The notes beneath the pieces are model-generated. The model did no database searches and was not told where the DNA came from. It was given only the letters and a program-made list of their open reading frames with translations. The translations under genes and the position numbers were made by a program. DNA of 64,000 nucleotides from Favolaschia claudopus (lineage: Eukaryota; Basidiomycota; Agaricomycetes; Agaricales; Mycenaceae): positions 1-64,000 of the forward strand of contig JAWWNJ010000125.1 of assembly GCA_037176885.1 (NCBI GenBank), in the 5' to 3' direction. Of this stretch, positions 1 through 10,585 are shown piece by piece (positions within the stretch are counted from its first letter, which is position 1; each line of letters starts with the position of its first letter).

Positions 1-393
1 TGGACTGACCTTCGCTGGTGAGAGAATGAGACTTGTCTCCATCGTACGTGAGCTAAGGGTTATCCTCCAGCGAGCGCTTCCCCAATGCTCATAGCGGAAC
101 TTTCGTACCCCAAGTACAGAGCCCCCTTGACTTCTACTTATAATTCATTGTGGAACTTGGGAGCCATCGTGTAAGCGTTGTTGCCATCGTCAAGTTGGGT
201 TTCCACACGCCACTTCAATTTTGGTTTTCAGTGCTGCTTGGGCAACGTTTGGTACGTTCAAGCTTCAAAGTACATGGGCCTGGCGGATTCCCTCAGCTTT
301 GCAAGCCGCACCGTCTGTTGTGCAAGTGTTCCTCATTTGGTTCGTCCCAGAATCGCCCAGATATCTTGTCAGAAAGGGAAAGGAAGCCCAAGC
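1..393 (+). pseudogene. MFS sugar (lactose-permease-like) transporter, 5' segment, cut by transposon
   Basis: This is the middle part of a 12-helix major facilitator sugar transporter that enters from the left edge. Three exons can be read: 1-17, 71-170 and 232-393, separated by GT-AG introns 18-70 and 171-231. The exons encode the conserved block ending in the sugar-porter signature VPESPRYLVRKGKEAQA (about 340-393), typical of fungal LAC12-like permeases. The reading frame stops where a hAT-like element begins at 394. The same frame resumes after the element at 21522 with residues LRTLAYYHADGDE, so both pieces are one gene. Its expected role was proton-coupled sugar uptake at the plasma membrane. 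The locus as sequenced cannot encode a full transporter. Confidence 0.9.
386..393. repeat. Target site duplication of the hAT element, left copy
   Basis: GCCCAAGC, repeated at 21514-21521. Joining the gene across one copy restores the MFS reading frame, which supports the boundary. Confidence 0.88.
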
Positions 394-422
394 CACCTAA
401 GGCAACTACGTTTCGGTGCCGT

Positions 423-2215
423 TGTAACGACTGGCCATTTTTGCGCGTTATATCTGGCTATTTTAAGTCAAGTGCGGCCCTAAACAACCCAACTACCCGC
501 CACGACTATAGTCTTACTCGACTATCAATAGGAAGTCAGTACCTCTGTTGGTGACACTAAGGAGGGTCAAAGTGAGCTCCGAGCTGTTGACCGTAAAACC
601 CATCACAGGAGAAAGGCATTATATTAATAGCCTACTGCAGTACTATGGATCTGTTCCATAACAGAACCCTCAGAAGAGTGACGAAGAGTCAAGTACTTGT
701 GCACTACAGACTTAGACAAAGGTCTACAAGGATGTAGGAGGCGCCGCGGGGGGCTATCAGAGTCAACATCAGTCAAAAGACAGATGCCGCGGGCTGCCGA
801 CTATAAATAGACGGCTGGAACAGCGGAAAGGGATCTCATACAGGAGATGCCGGTGCTAGGATCAGAAGGCAGAGTTATGGCAAGACATGAGGTCTTTGAC
901 AGGAGGGTTGATGATGCTGAAGCCGAACAAGTGCGGCAACTTCATTAGAAATCTATTTCTATATTGGAGTCAGCGCGGATGACTTGGTGGCTTGATAAAT
1001 TGGACAACAAACGAGCCTGTGATATTGCGAGTGAATTGGAATGTCCCAAGAATAGTCTTAGGAGTTATTAGAGGCGTTGATGGCACCACCGGAAGGGTTG
1101 CCGCCAGTGACGGATTGACGGGATCACCAATGATGGCGTTCCGCGGGCTTCCGCAATTCAGTGATTCAACCGTGGGAGTCATAAGGGCTGACTTTCTACC
1201 GTTGGATCGACAAGCCAAGAGGCTGCCGAAGGTCCGCCGGGACACCCAAATACCAATATACCATCTCTCTACTCAATTGGATCGACATTGCTTACTCTGT
1301 ACTATTTATGTGATGTATTTCTTGGCATTAGTATAAAAGGACCTGTATTTCTCGTTGAGCTGGAGGACATCGCGCTCAGTCTATTGGACAGCGTTGGTGA
1401 ACTCAGGCAGCAACGTAGAGGCATATATAAAGATATTGTCTACTCGTTTGTCTTAATAGAAATTGTGTTGAAGTTCAGTTCAAGTGTGAATCTAAGCATC
1501 GTTTCGAGAGTGTTCACCTGCGGAGGCTTTGCTTTCGAGTAGCTTTGTCGTGGCCTTAGTGTGCAAGGAACTGCCTGCCTCTACTGCCCGCGGACTGTCT
1601 ATCTCATTGTAAGGATACGTGTGCTCGAGAGTGAACTAGTATCTCCCTGAGTCTGAGGAAGAGTGGAACTGTCCATCTGCTGAAGCATTGCGTTGGGACT
1701 GCTGGCGCATAACCGGAAGAGATCTGATTAGTCCTCGTCTGAAAGGCTTGTGCTATATAAAGGAGTGTCAAAGGTTCCTGGAATTTGGAGGTTCAGGTCT
1801 ATAGTGTAACTGGCGCTATAAGAATTGTGCATTCTGCCGCGGAAACTGTCTGTGGCCATTGTTTCAATCTCGCCCTGATATTCAACTGCGTTGGGTATCT
1901 TGTATCCTACCGTTTATAGTTCCTATTTTTAGGAAAGGTCCGCGGACGGAATCACTTCCATCTACGGTGTGTGAGAGCGTGTTTTGTGCAAGGTTCTTAC
2001 TTGCAAGTCGACTTATATCCTCGTCACTGTGACATCTGGATTTCGGATCGAACCCCACGAACTCTTCGAGAGACATTTGAGTGTATCTTGTGGAGATATT
2101 TGTGTTGTAGTGTTGTGTGTGTTGGTTGATTGTGTTATATATATATTTTGGTGGTAGATTCTCTGCTGCGCTATATTTAGCACTTCAGTTGATATACTCA
2201 AGTGTCAGCGTTACA
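423..2215 (+). repeat. 5' LTR of the gypsy element
   Basis: 1793 bp, starting TGTAACGACTGG and ending GTTACA. It matches 16733-18524 almost perfectly; the differences seen are one G in a run near 750, two adjacent bases near 1184, and single bases near 1234 and 2049. It contains six CCGCGG palindromes and a TATAAATAG box. Confidence 0.93.
802..810 (+). promoter_or_regulatory. Candidate TATA box in the 5' LTR
   Basis: TATAAATAG, followed by ACGG; the same string is in the 3' LTR at 17111. Position in the LTR and the sequence suit a core promoter for the genomic RNA. Other TATA-like strings (1332 and 1750) are alternatives. Confidence 0.4.
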
Positions 2216-2217
2216 TC

Positions 2218-2236
2218 TGGAGCCCACCGCGAGGGG
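2218..2236 (+). other. Candidate primer-binding site
   Basis: TGGAGCCCACCGCGAGG starts two bases after the 5' LTR. TGG is the complement of a tRNA CCA end, as expected for a minus-strand primer. I could not assign the tRNA. Confidence 0.5.
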
Positions 2237-2309
2237 TTCGGTGGTAATTTGTTGATAAACAAAACGCGTTGCTGTAGTTGGGAGAGTCTAGAGAAGGGAC
2301 TTTCCTGGG

Positions 2310-4178
2310 TTGTCGAGAATTCCAGCCCAAACAAATCCTCGTACTAGAAAGACGTCGAGGAGAGGCAGACACCAGCGTAGCCCGTCTCCATTAAATACAG
2401 GAGCAGGTTCCAGGAGTTTGCTAGAGCAAGCCAGGGTTGCACTACAAGAACCCGCTCAAACGTCGACTTCAAGGAACAGTCTTATACCCGAGTCTGTAAA
2501 TTGGGGACCCTCGACGTCTGGCAGAAAACCGCGTACGACCAAAAATTCCAGTACAGGACGGTCGTCTAGTTCGTCACCAGTTAAGAAGAGAAGGAGAGCG
2601 CGTTCCGCGGAAGTTATAAATACTTCTGCAGCATTACCCTTTGAGGGACACACAACCCACTCGGACGGCGAGCTATCTGATCATTTGAATCAGACCATCG
2701 AGGCTATTTCGAACTCCGTAGCCAAGATAAACCCCCCACAAACAAACACTATGGCTACCTACGACGAGATTGATAAGAGCAAAATCCCGGATATTTTTGG
2801 GAGACATAACCTGAAATTCGATGACGAAACAGGGGATTTGCCCAAGTATTTGGAAGGGATCGAAGATATCATCGCGAAGCAAGGAAAGCTTAGTGAGCAG
2901 AGCAAGAAGTGGATAGCACACCACTATGCGAACAGTAAAGTGCAGAAAGAATGGCAGGCTTTGCCCACCTATACGAATGGAACGTATGAGGAATGGAAGG
3001 CGGAATTGATGGATGCTTATCCTGAAGTTCGTGCAGTAGAGAAAGGTTCCCGCGCGGGCTGGGCGTCTTTCTTGAAACAGTATACAGACCGTCCAGTGAG
3101 AATAGACGAGGAAGTTGAATTTGCCAACTATTGTCGAAAGTTCCGCGGACGAGTTGCAGTGATGAACAAGGACCGAGAGATGCTCTCAAGGCGCGAGTTA
3201 GCGCAAGACTTTTTGAAAGGTATTCACCCTACCTTCAGGGAGACTCTTCGCAATATCGTGCTGGCCAGAAGTCCGACGGAACTTACTTCGTATCAGCGAG
3301 CAAAATCTGAATATGAAGCGCTGCCTGCGAACAAAGGAAAGGCCTATAAACCGGCCTACACTCACCCTGATGACCTGTACGAATGGGCAGACTTTGAGGA
3401 AATATTGAAGTCGTTGATAAAAAGTAATGACTCTATTTTCTTCACAACTCCCTCGGATACAAAGAGGAAGGCTGTTCTATTTTCGGGTAGTTCAGAGGGT
3501 GGAGATGAAGCTGCCAAGTTGAAGGCTAGATTGGAGAAGCTTGAGGCTGATTCCAAAGCCAGAGAGGAGAAAATTCTCCAGTCGAGTAAGGAGATTAAGG
3601 ACAAAATGGAAGAGACCCTGGCTAATCATCTGGACAAATTTACGACCGACCAAAAACAGGTCATGTCCAAAATGCATGAAGCTTTGTCGAAAGGGACCTC
3701 CAATTATCCTAGTCGTCCTGTAGAAAGAAGAGAATACGGGCCAGACAGGCCATCGTATACACCGGATAGGCCGCCTCTTAGAGAAGGCAAGCCTACGGGC
3801 TGTTACTATTGTTGGGATCCTTCGCATTATGTTGCGGACTGCAAGCACAGAAGGGATGATATTACTGGGGGCCTGCTAATCCTGAAAGATGGGCGTATGT
3901 TCTTCTATGATGGAAAGGCTTTGCCGCGGGAACCCAAGAATAAAAGTTACATGACCAAAGTGCGGGATTACTATAACAATCGTACTCAGGTGTATTATAA
4001 CCAAGAGGCGTTTGAGTATTATTATGCTAGTGACCCCACTGCACCGGCCGCGGAGTCGTTTGCGAGTGAATCCAGGGAAGAGTCAGACTCTCCTGCCACC
4101 GCGGATAGACTGGACAGAATCGAGGAGTCTGTTGCAAAGATAGCGCAGTTTATGGCGGCACAGAAGGATTTTCAGTGA
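2310..4178 (+). CDS. gag: Gag polyprotein of the gypsy element
   Basis: The frame is open from 2292 to the stop at 4176-4178. It encodes a basic, Ser/Arg-rich N-terminal part, then a retrotransposon Gag core (about residues 150-350, including WKAELMDAYPEV and FLKGIHPTFRETL), a coiled-coil region, and one CCHC zinc knuckle (CYYCWDPSHYVADC) near residue 495. Gag packages the element RNA and forms the cytoplasmic particle. No ATG exists in this frame before 2751 (MATYDEIDK), so either translation starts there or the first 150 codons are reached by splicing or a non-ATG start. The stop overlaps the next frame, which suits frameshifting or re-initiation. Confidence 0.85.
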   Translation: MSRIPAQTNPRTRKTSRRGRHQRSPSPLNTGAGSRSLLEQARVALQEPAQTSTSRNSLIPESVNWGPSTSGRKPRTTKNSSTGRSSSSSPVKKRRRARSAEVINTSAALPFEGHTTHSDGELSDHLNQTIEAISNSVAKINPPQTNTMATYDEIDKSKIPDIFGRHNLKFDDETGDLPKYLEGIEDIIAKQGKLSEQSKKWIAHHYANSKVQKEWQALPTYTNGTYEEWKAELMDAYPEVRAVEKGSRAGWASFLKQYTDRPVRIDEEVEFANYCRKFRGRVAVMNKDREMLSRRELAQDFLKGIHPTFRETLRNIVLARSPTELTSYQRAKSEYEALPANKGKAYKPAYTHPDDLYEWADFEEILKSLIKSNDSIFFTTPSDTKRKAVLFSGSSEGGDEAAKLKARLEKLEADSKAREEKILQSSKEIKDKMEETLANHLDKFTTDQKQVMSKMHEALSKGTSNYPSRPVERREYGPDRPSYTPDRPPLREGKPTGCYYCWDPSHYVADCKHRRDDITGGLLILKDGRMFFYDGKALPREPKNKSYMTKVRDYYNNRTQVYYNQEAFEYYYASDPTAPAAESFASESREESDSPATADRLDRIEESVAKIAQFMAAQKDFQ

Positions 4179-5560
4179 TTCCGATGAGGGAGACTCGCTC
4201 GCGGAAAGCTCCTGAGGATCCGAAAGCCAAAGACCGCGTTCCAGAAAAACAGAAAAACCAACAAAAAGAAACAGTAGCCGAGAAAAATAATGGGAAGGTG
4301 CCCATTAAGCCAGCCAGAGAGAATAGAGTTGAAGTGTTGCTACCGAAGCGTTCCACTCAACCTACGAGGAAAGTCACCGTTGAAGAAGTCAGTGATTCTG
4401 AGGACGAGTCGGTTGGTGTCAGAAATAGAAATCAGAAGGAAGAACTTCCGTTCAAGGATGTGAAACCTCTATCTGACCCTCCCGTACGACCCGCGTTCCC
4501 GCGAAAACCAGCAGAGGAGCAACATGGCCAAGGGTCATCAGGTTCACGAAGAACAAGAGTGCCTAAAGATACTCAGCGGCGAGACAAAGCTACCGCGGAG
4601 ATCGCAGACGCTATTCGGGAAACTGTGATACCAGTCAAAATAGGCACATTGCTGGATAGTAACGAGATGCTCCGGAAAACTCTTGAGATTGGGGGTCCGC
4701 GGAAGAACAAAGCTAAATTTATGAAGACTACTTCTGGTGATATTGTTCCTACCAAGGTGCACAACTTTGTCGTCCAAAGGGTGCTTGAGGATGAAGACTC
4801 AGACTCTGAGAGCCCCGCGGATGATGAAAGTGAAGCTGAGGATAACGTTCGAGTTGAGACAACAACTTGTGAAGTTGTAGATGAGGATGGAAAGACTGTG
4901 TCGGTGTTGATGTTTGACACGTTCCCTGAATTGGTTACCTCCAATGATCATGATTTACCGGAGGGAAGCGTTATTTGTGGGGACCCTGTCCTTCAATACT
5001 ATGAGTCTCTACCAGAGGGAGAAAAAGCGAAAGCTGTTAAAGTCCCGGCCGCGGGCTCCTCTGCAAAGCTCAGATGCATTCATCCGTCAGTGAATGGCAA
5101 GTATGTGGAAGCCATTACGGATAGCGGCTCGCAGATTGTATCAATGAATGCTCAGTTGGCCAAGGAAATTGGTTTGACTTGGAATACAAATATAGTCTGT
5201 GAGATGGTTGCTGCGAATAGCCAGATTCAGTCCACATTGGGCTTGGCTATAAATGTGCCGTTTAATTTTGAAGGGATAGTGATGCACCTTCAAGTTCATA
5301 TTATTGATGAGGTGCCTTATGAAGTTCTTTTGGGACGCCCCTTCGAAATTTTGTCAGAAGCTGTGTTTGCGAGCAAGAGAACCGGCGAAGTCGAGATCAC
5401 AATTACGGATCCGCGCACAGGGAACAAAAATACCTTTGCAACCTCTCAGAGGGGGGTCAAGATAGATCGAGACACAGGAAAGCCAGTCCAGACAGCTCCC
5501 GCGGAGACCAAACCGGATTTTTGCAAGTCTTCGAGGAACTCAAAGATGGGGGAGAAGTAA
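4175..5560 (+). CDS. Aspartic protease segment of gag-pol
   Basis: Open frame overlapping the end of gag in the -1 direction. The first half is charged and low complexity. The second half contains a retropepsin-like fold: the active-site motif ITDSGSQIVSM (DSG with Ser in place of the usual T/A) near residue 320, then the second-strand LGLAINV and the closing VLLGRPFEIL. The protease would cut the Gag-Pol polyprotein. The frame begins without an ATG at the overlap, so expression probably needs ribosomal frameshifting from gag. It overlaps the reverse transcriptase frame by 40 bases at 5521-5560. Confidence 0.8.
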   Translation: MIPMRETRSRKAPEDPKAKDRVPEKQKNQQKETVAEKNNGKVPIKPARENRVEVLLPKRSTQPTRKVTVEEVSDSEDESVGVRNRNQKEELPFKDVKPLSDPPVRPAFPRKPAEEQHGQGSSGSRRTRVPKDTQRRDKATAEIADAIRETVIPVKIGTLLDSNEMLRKTLEIGGPRKNKAKFMKTTSGDIVPTKVHNFVVQRVLEDEDSDSESPADDESEAEDNVRVETTTCEVVDEDGKTVSVLMFDTFPELVTSNDHDLPEGSVICGDPVLQYYESLPEGEKAKAVKVPAAGSSAKLRCIHPSVNGKYVEAITDSGSQIVSMNAQLAKEIGLTWNTNIVCEMVAANSQIQSTLGLAINVPFNFEGIVMHLQVHIIDEVPYEVLLGRPFEILSEAVFASKRTGEVEITITDPRTGNKNTFATSQRGVKIDRDTGKPVQTAPAETKPDFCKSSRNSKMGEK

Positions 5561-7116
5561 TGGCCGCGTTTGAGTACAACGACCATGGGGAGTTGGTGTG
5601 CACAGGATATGGTTTACCGAAAGACGGGGATGTTGTTACGCAGGATGACAGGACGATGGCATATTTATTGGCGTCTAGGGACGCATTTGCAGGAGATAAG
5701 AATGCTAGTGTATTGTTGAATCAATACGCGGGGCAAGTAGAGAAAGATAAAGGCACAGATGTCTTCTTGTTCACGGAATCTGGAAGCCCGGGAAGCCCGA
5801 GAAAATCGAACCGTGGAAAGCATGCACCTAATCCGGGTGATAGCTCGGCTAAGTCTGCGTTTGCCTACATGGAGCGAGATTCCCGCGTGAATGATGATAA
5901 AAATAGTTCCGCGGAGGCGGCGGACCGTGCGCCGAAAGTGAACCGTAGAAAGCGAAAATACAAGAAGAAAAAGAAGAAGAAGAAGTCTAAGAAGACTTCG
6001 AAGGCAGAGGGAGCTAAGACAGTCCCTGCTGCGAAGGGGAAGCTGAATTTTGAAGTACCGGTGCCGGAAGTACCAAGAGAGCAATTTATTTTTGGAAATT
6101 TGGGCATCTCTATGGGAAAACAGCGAGTATTTGCTACTAAGAAGTACAAACCGGTCGCGGAAAAGATTAAGCCTATCCTTGGAAAAGTGGATGAGAAGTT
6201 CAGGATTGTGCGGAATATCACGGGGGACCCTTTGAAGGATATGCCGAAAATAGAATCGGATATTCCTGAGATTCACCCAGTAGGAAGATATACCGCGGAG
6301 CGAATGGAGGCATTTGAAAAGACTCATAACACTGGGTTCTTATTGCCTGAAGAGATGAAGTTGCTTCATCATTTTATGATGTTGCATAACGAGCATTTCG
6401 CCTGGGAAGAGGATGAGCGTGGGCAATTCAAGCATGAATATTTCCCGCCCGTTGATATGCCTGTGGTACCACATACGCCATGGGTATGCTCGCAAATTCC
6501 AATTCCGCCTGGACATTTTGAAGAGTTCTGCCGCATCATCAAGTCAAAATTAGATGCTGGGGTGTATGAACCATCCAACTCGTCCTACAGGTCACCTATT
6601 TTTGCGGTGATAAAGAAAGATGGAAAGTCATTGAGAATTGTACACGCGTTAGAGAGGTTGAATGAGGTTACAATTCAACACTCTGGGGTACCTCCAGCCA
6701 CGGAGAAGCTAGCAGAACATTTTGCTGGTCGAGCGTGCGGAGCTTCGTTGGATATGTTTGTCGGATATGATAACAGGGACTTAGCGGAATCTTCAAGGGA
6801 TTATACAACCTTCCAGACGCCGTTTGGGGCACTGAGGTTAGTAAAATTACCGATGGGATGGACCAATTCTGTTCCCGTGTTTCACGAGGACGTTTGTACC
6901 ATCTTGAGAGATGAAATGCCGCATGTAACAATCCCTTACATAGACGATGTACCTGTCCGCGGGGGACCTACGAGGTACGAGACACAAGATGGCGACTGGG
7001 AGAGGATTGCTGCGAATCCTGGAATTAGAAGATTTATCTGGGAACATCTCGAGAATTTAAATCGAGTTGTGACTAGAATGGCTTACGCAGGAGGACTTTT
7101 TCAGGGAAGAAGTTAG
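5521..7116 (+). CDS. Reverse transcriptase segment of gypsy pol
   Basis: The frame has a lysine-rich linker (5960-6010) followed by a Ty3-type reverse transcriptase from about residue 300. Visible motifs are FAVIKKDGKSLRIVHALERLN, TTFQTPFGALRLVKLPMGW and the catalytic PYIDD near residue 475. The frame closes at 7116 just before the expected thumb and RNase H connection. The continuation is in another frame starting at about 7105 (KKLVLCADEFEVVGHICS). This is a one-base disruption rather than a domain boundary. Confidence 0.85.
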   Translation: MQVFEELKDGGEVMAAFEYNDHGELVCTGYGLPKDGDVVTQDDRTMAYLLASRDAFAGDKNASVLLNQYAGQVEKDKGTDVFLFTESGSPGSPRKSNRGKHAPNPGDSSAKSAFAYMERDSRVNDDKNSSAEAADRAPKVNRRKRKYKKKKKKKKSKKTSKAEGAKTVPAAKGKLNFEVPVPEVPREQFIFGNLGISMGKQRVFATKKYKPVAEKIKPILGKVDEKFRIVRNITGDPLKDMPKIESDIPEIHPVGRYTAERMEAFEKTHNTGFLLPEEMKLLHHFMMLHNEHFAWEEDERGQFKHEYFPPVDMPVVPHTPWVCSQIPIPPGHFEEFCRIIKSKLDAGVYEPSNSSYRSPIFAVIKKDGKSLRIVHALERLNEVTIQHSGVPPATEKLAEHFAGRACGASLDMFVGYDNRDLAESSRDYTTFQTPFGALRLVKLPMGWTNSVPVFHEDVCTILRDEMPHVTIPYIDDVPVRGGPTRYETQDGDWERIAANPGIRRFIWEHLENLNRVVTRMAYAGGLFQGRS

Positions 7117-8768
7117 TCCTCTGTGCGGATGAGTTTGAAGTTGTGGGGCATATTTGCTCTTACCGCGGAAGAATTCCCGATCCTAAGAGGGTGGACGTTA
7201 TTAATAACTGGGGTTCCTGTGACTCTTTCACGCAAGTGAAGGCGTACCTAGGCACCGTCGGTGTTCTGAGGAGCTTTATTGAAGGGTACGGCGACATTGT
7301 TGCACCTATCAATGAGCTGACGAAGAAGGACGTTCCCTTTGTATGGACCGCGGACTGTGATGAGGCGCAGGCCAAAATTAGAGAAAGGTTGAAAAACTGC
7401 CCAGCTTTAAAACCCCTGCGGTACGACTGGGATTCGGACATAGTTATTCAAGTGGATACTTCATGGAGAGCTGTAGGAATTATTATCTACCAGCTAGACC
7501 CAGATGATCCTAAGAAGAAATACTTTGCACGATTTGCGAGTATAACGTTAGGGAAGACCGAGGCGAACTATTCGCAACCTAAACGAGAATTGTACGGGTT
7601 GATGAGAGCTCTAGAGGCCATGTATTATTGGATTTTCGGAGCAAGGAAGCTTGTGGTTGAAACCGACGCGTTATACATCAAGGGCATGTTGAAAAACCCT
7701 GGAATGGGCCCCAACGCCACGATTAACCGCTGGATTGAGAAGATCTTGATGTTCCATTTTAAGCTGAAGCATGTCCCTGGTGAAAAGTTTGCACCCGACG
7801 GGTTATCAAGGAGAGATCCTTTCCCTGGGGATGAACAATTCAAAAATTCGGAAGAGGGTTATGACCAAAATGAACCTCCCGAGGACCATGAGGACGTTTC
7901 CGCGGAAGGCCCACAGCCGTTGGAATTCGAGGACTTTAAACACCTTATTGATACCAGAGGTGGATATTTCCAGTCGGAGGAGGAACAGCCAGAAATGGTG
8001 GACGTTGATGCAGTTTGTATGGATGATTTCCAACGTGATTGCGAGAGTGCCAGAATGACTGAAGCTAATCTGGCGAGAGCACGAAGAGAAGCGTACTCAA
8101 AGGAGAATAAGCAGATCCCTGAGTATATTTTAATGACGGAACCTCTGATTCCAAATTTAGAATTGAAATGGGATGAGTCGAAGCGAGAACCTTACGATGA
8201 AGAGCATCGTTCGGATTGGATGAAAAAGCGAGATGCTAAATTACCATTAGTAAAGGAATGGCTAGCGGACCCTATGAATAGGCCCGCGGGAATGAATGAT
8301 GATGCAGAGTATAGAAGTTTTATGCGCTTCGCCTCACATTTCTTTTTGAAAGGGGGGAGGATGTATAAGAAATCTTTTGGCACTGCGAATCAGTTAGTTG
8401 TTGACAAGGAACACCGCATGTACATGATGAAGGCTGCTCACGACAGTCTGGGTCACCGCGGAAGTTATGCAACTAGAGAATTGATTACGCTGCGATTCTG
8501 GTGGCCAGGAATAGAAGCAGATGTATTTTGGTACATTGCGTCTTGCGACGCTTGCCAAAACCGACAACATACACTGTTGAAAGTCCCACCAGTTTTGACC
8601 CATACTCCAAGTCTATTTCAGGTCATCCATACCGATGTAATGGTAATGGGGCAAGTGTCCAATAAATGTGGACTAGTTGTTGATGCGAGAGGACTCTTTG
8701 AGTTCTTGGTTAGAAGCGAGACCGCTTGTGAGAGACACGGCTCACGCAATTGGAATGTTCCTATTTGA
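7105..8768 (+). pseudogene. RNase H and integrase N-terminal segment of gypsy pol, frameshifted at both ends
   Basis: It begins in the third pol frame after the break near 7100. It contains the RT-RNase H connection (VDVINNWGSCDSFTQVKAYLG), an RNase H domain (VIQVDTSWRAVGIIIYQL, then TEANYSQPKRELYGLMRAL and VVETDALYIKGML), a linker, then the integrase HHCC zinc-binding domain (HDSLGHRGSYATRELI...CDACQNRQ, 8440-8570) and the first catalytic aspartate in VIHTDVMVM (8620-8650). Near 8689 one extra G shifts the frame. The listed frame then runs to a premature stop at 8768 while the integrase core continues in the frame starting at 8677. Confidence 0.82.
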
Positions 8769-9351
8769 AGAAATCATTTGCCGTTGGGGTTGCCCAAAGC
8801 AGATTGTAACGGATAATGCGGGGCAGTTCAAGAAAGCTGTGGAATGGTTGAAACAGAAATACGGAATACCAAATATTCAGATTTCACCGTACAACTCTCA
8901 AGCGAACGGGAAGATTGAAAGTGGACACTTCCAAATGCGTCAGGCATTGTTCAAAGCGACTGGCAAGAACCCGTCTAAATGGTTCTGGTTCTTCCATGTT
9001 ATGCTTTGGTCAGACAGAGTTACGGTTAGAAAAGGATTAGGTTGTTCACCCTATTTTGCGGTCACTGGAGCGCATCCAATTCTACCGTTGGATATTGAGG
9101 AAGCTACTTGGTTGGTTGAAATACCAGGTCGAGTGTTGACGACCGCGGAACTGATAGGGCTAAGAGCCAGAGCTTTAGCAAAGCATGTTGCCCATGTTGA
9201 ACACATGAGGAAGCGTGTAGATCATGCTAAAATGGTTCAAGTCCGTAAACTCGAACGGTACAATGAACATACGATTAAAAACTATGATTTCAAACCGGGA
9301 GATCTGGTTCTCGTGCGCCACACTGAAGTAGGAGAAGTCTCTGAACTCTAA
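8677..9351 (+). pseudogene. Integrase catalytic core of gypsy pol, frameshifted
   Basis: It carries the second and third catalytic acidic residues of a DDE retroviral-type integrase: IVTDNAGQFK (8800-8830) and NGKIESGHFQ (8905-8935), followed by the usual SPYFAVTGAHP segment. A one-base shift near 9330 ends the frame at 9351 (GEVSEL then stop). The C-terminal domain resumes at 9353. Integrase inserts the cDNA into the host chromosome; this copy cannot be translated as one protein without correction. Confidence 0.82.
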
Positions 9352-9352
9352 G

Positions 9353-9784
9353 ATGGATCAGAAGGGGAGATACCTTGGCCCAATGGTTGTTATAAGACGT
9401 ACCAAGGGAGGAGCGTATATCCTAGCTGAAATGAACGGCGCGTTATTCCATGACAGGATAGCCGCGGGGCGTGTGGTTCCATACTTAGCACGTCGCCGAA
9501 TGCAAATTCCGCTCAACATCCAAAAGTTTATTGATGTATCTACGGAGACACTCGAAAAGCTAGTGGACGATATTCCCGCGGAAGGGGAAAAGACAAAGGA
9601 GCACAGCTCAAAGAAGATAAAGGATCTAGCCTTCGATAAAGTAAATATAAGGGTAACACCTGAAGACTTCGAAAAGGCTGAGTCCTCAGAATCGGAGACT
9701 GGGAACGATGATGATGAAGCAGAGTCGGACGATGAGCCAAAAGAGTCGGTTGGTCCTAGACGGTCCAAACGCAGGAAGCATTAA
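9353..9784 (+). pseudogene. Integrase C-terminal domain and acidic tail
   Basis: The frame begins with KGRYLGPMVVIRRTKGGAYILAEMNG, the SH3-like C-terminal domain of gypsy integrases, and ends with an acidic stretch and a basic, nuclear-localisation-like RRSKRRKH. No chromodomain is visible. It is separated from the catalytic core only by the frame change near 9330. Confidence 0.78.
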
Positions 9785-9841
9785 AGATTGTGGTGGTATG
9801 CGCCTCTGTAATCTTAAATTAAGAGCTTCTCCGCGGAAGGA

Positions 9842-10585
9842 TTAAAATGGGAGATCGTACTTGTCAGGCGATTCGACGGAGTGAATGGAGATGCCAGGAG
9901 GAAGGAGCTTGGACATACGAAGCTCGACGAAGCCGAGAGCGGAGTTGTCGTAGCCGTGAAGGATGAGTTCCTTGCGCATGTAGGCGAGTTCATGAAGATC
10001 ATCGATCTTGTTGACCGCTTTGATGAACTGGGCCTTGCGAGCCTTGATGGAAAACTCATGGTGGTAGGCGAAAGCTTCGTCAAGCTGGTTAAGCATGGTC
10101 TCCAGGTCGACGGTGCTGCGACCGAAGATGATAGCTGAAGGGGAGGATTAGCGAGGGATAAGTCTGGACATCTATAAATGGACGCACCAGGACCTCCGCG
10201 CTTCTTCCAACTCTCGATCATCTTGTCCTTGCTGGTGAAGTCGCAAGGATGGAATTGAATAAGACAGTTGTGGCAAGGAGGACCCCAACTAGTAGGAGCG
10301 CAAGGCTCGACGTTGTGTTTCTTGGCGCAGCAAGAGCACTGTTCAGTCGGCTGGCGATAAAAATAGATCAGTCGAAGTTGAGAGTAAAAAGTACTAAGGA
10401 CGCACCTTATTATCTTCCATAAGATAGATGGCAGCTTGAAACTTGGGAAGGATCTCGCTGACAGGGACTATGATATCGCGTGCGAAGGCTGCGAGGACTG
10501 CGGCAGGATCCATTTCGTCGGGGCTGTCGTAGAGATAATCGTAGTAGTCGTCGTTCTCTTCGTCGTCTAAGCCGTGGATGCTCAT
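9842..10585 (-). CDS. Antisense gene C: cysteine-cluster protein inside the gypsy element
   Basis: Three exons give one continuous frame: 10585-10406, 10350-10188 and 10134-9842, joined across introns 10405-10351 and 10187-10135. Both introns begin GTGCGTCC on the minus strand and end in CAG. The product is 211 residues: an acidic start (MSIHGLDDEENDDYYDYL), then a cluster beginning EQCSCCAKKHNVEPC and continuing PPCHNCLIQFHPC, then a helical C-terminal half. The cysteine order resembles a binuclear zinc cluster with slightly different spacing. It lies tail-to-tail with pol (9784). Because its introns are antisense to the genomic RNA they would survive retrotransposition. Function unknown; DNA binding is an inference. 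Confidence 0.7.

Noticed and set aside
970..1245. Open frames in the LTRs (970-1245, 992-1336, 1288-1542 and copies at 17279-17851)
   Set aside because: They are duplicated only because the LTRs are, have no recognisable features and overlap each other on both strands.
5665..6327. Long antisense frame opposite the lysine-rich part of pol
   Set aside because: Shadow of the lysine-rich coding strand; poly-Leu/Phe runs arise from AAG/AAA repeats.
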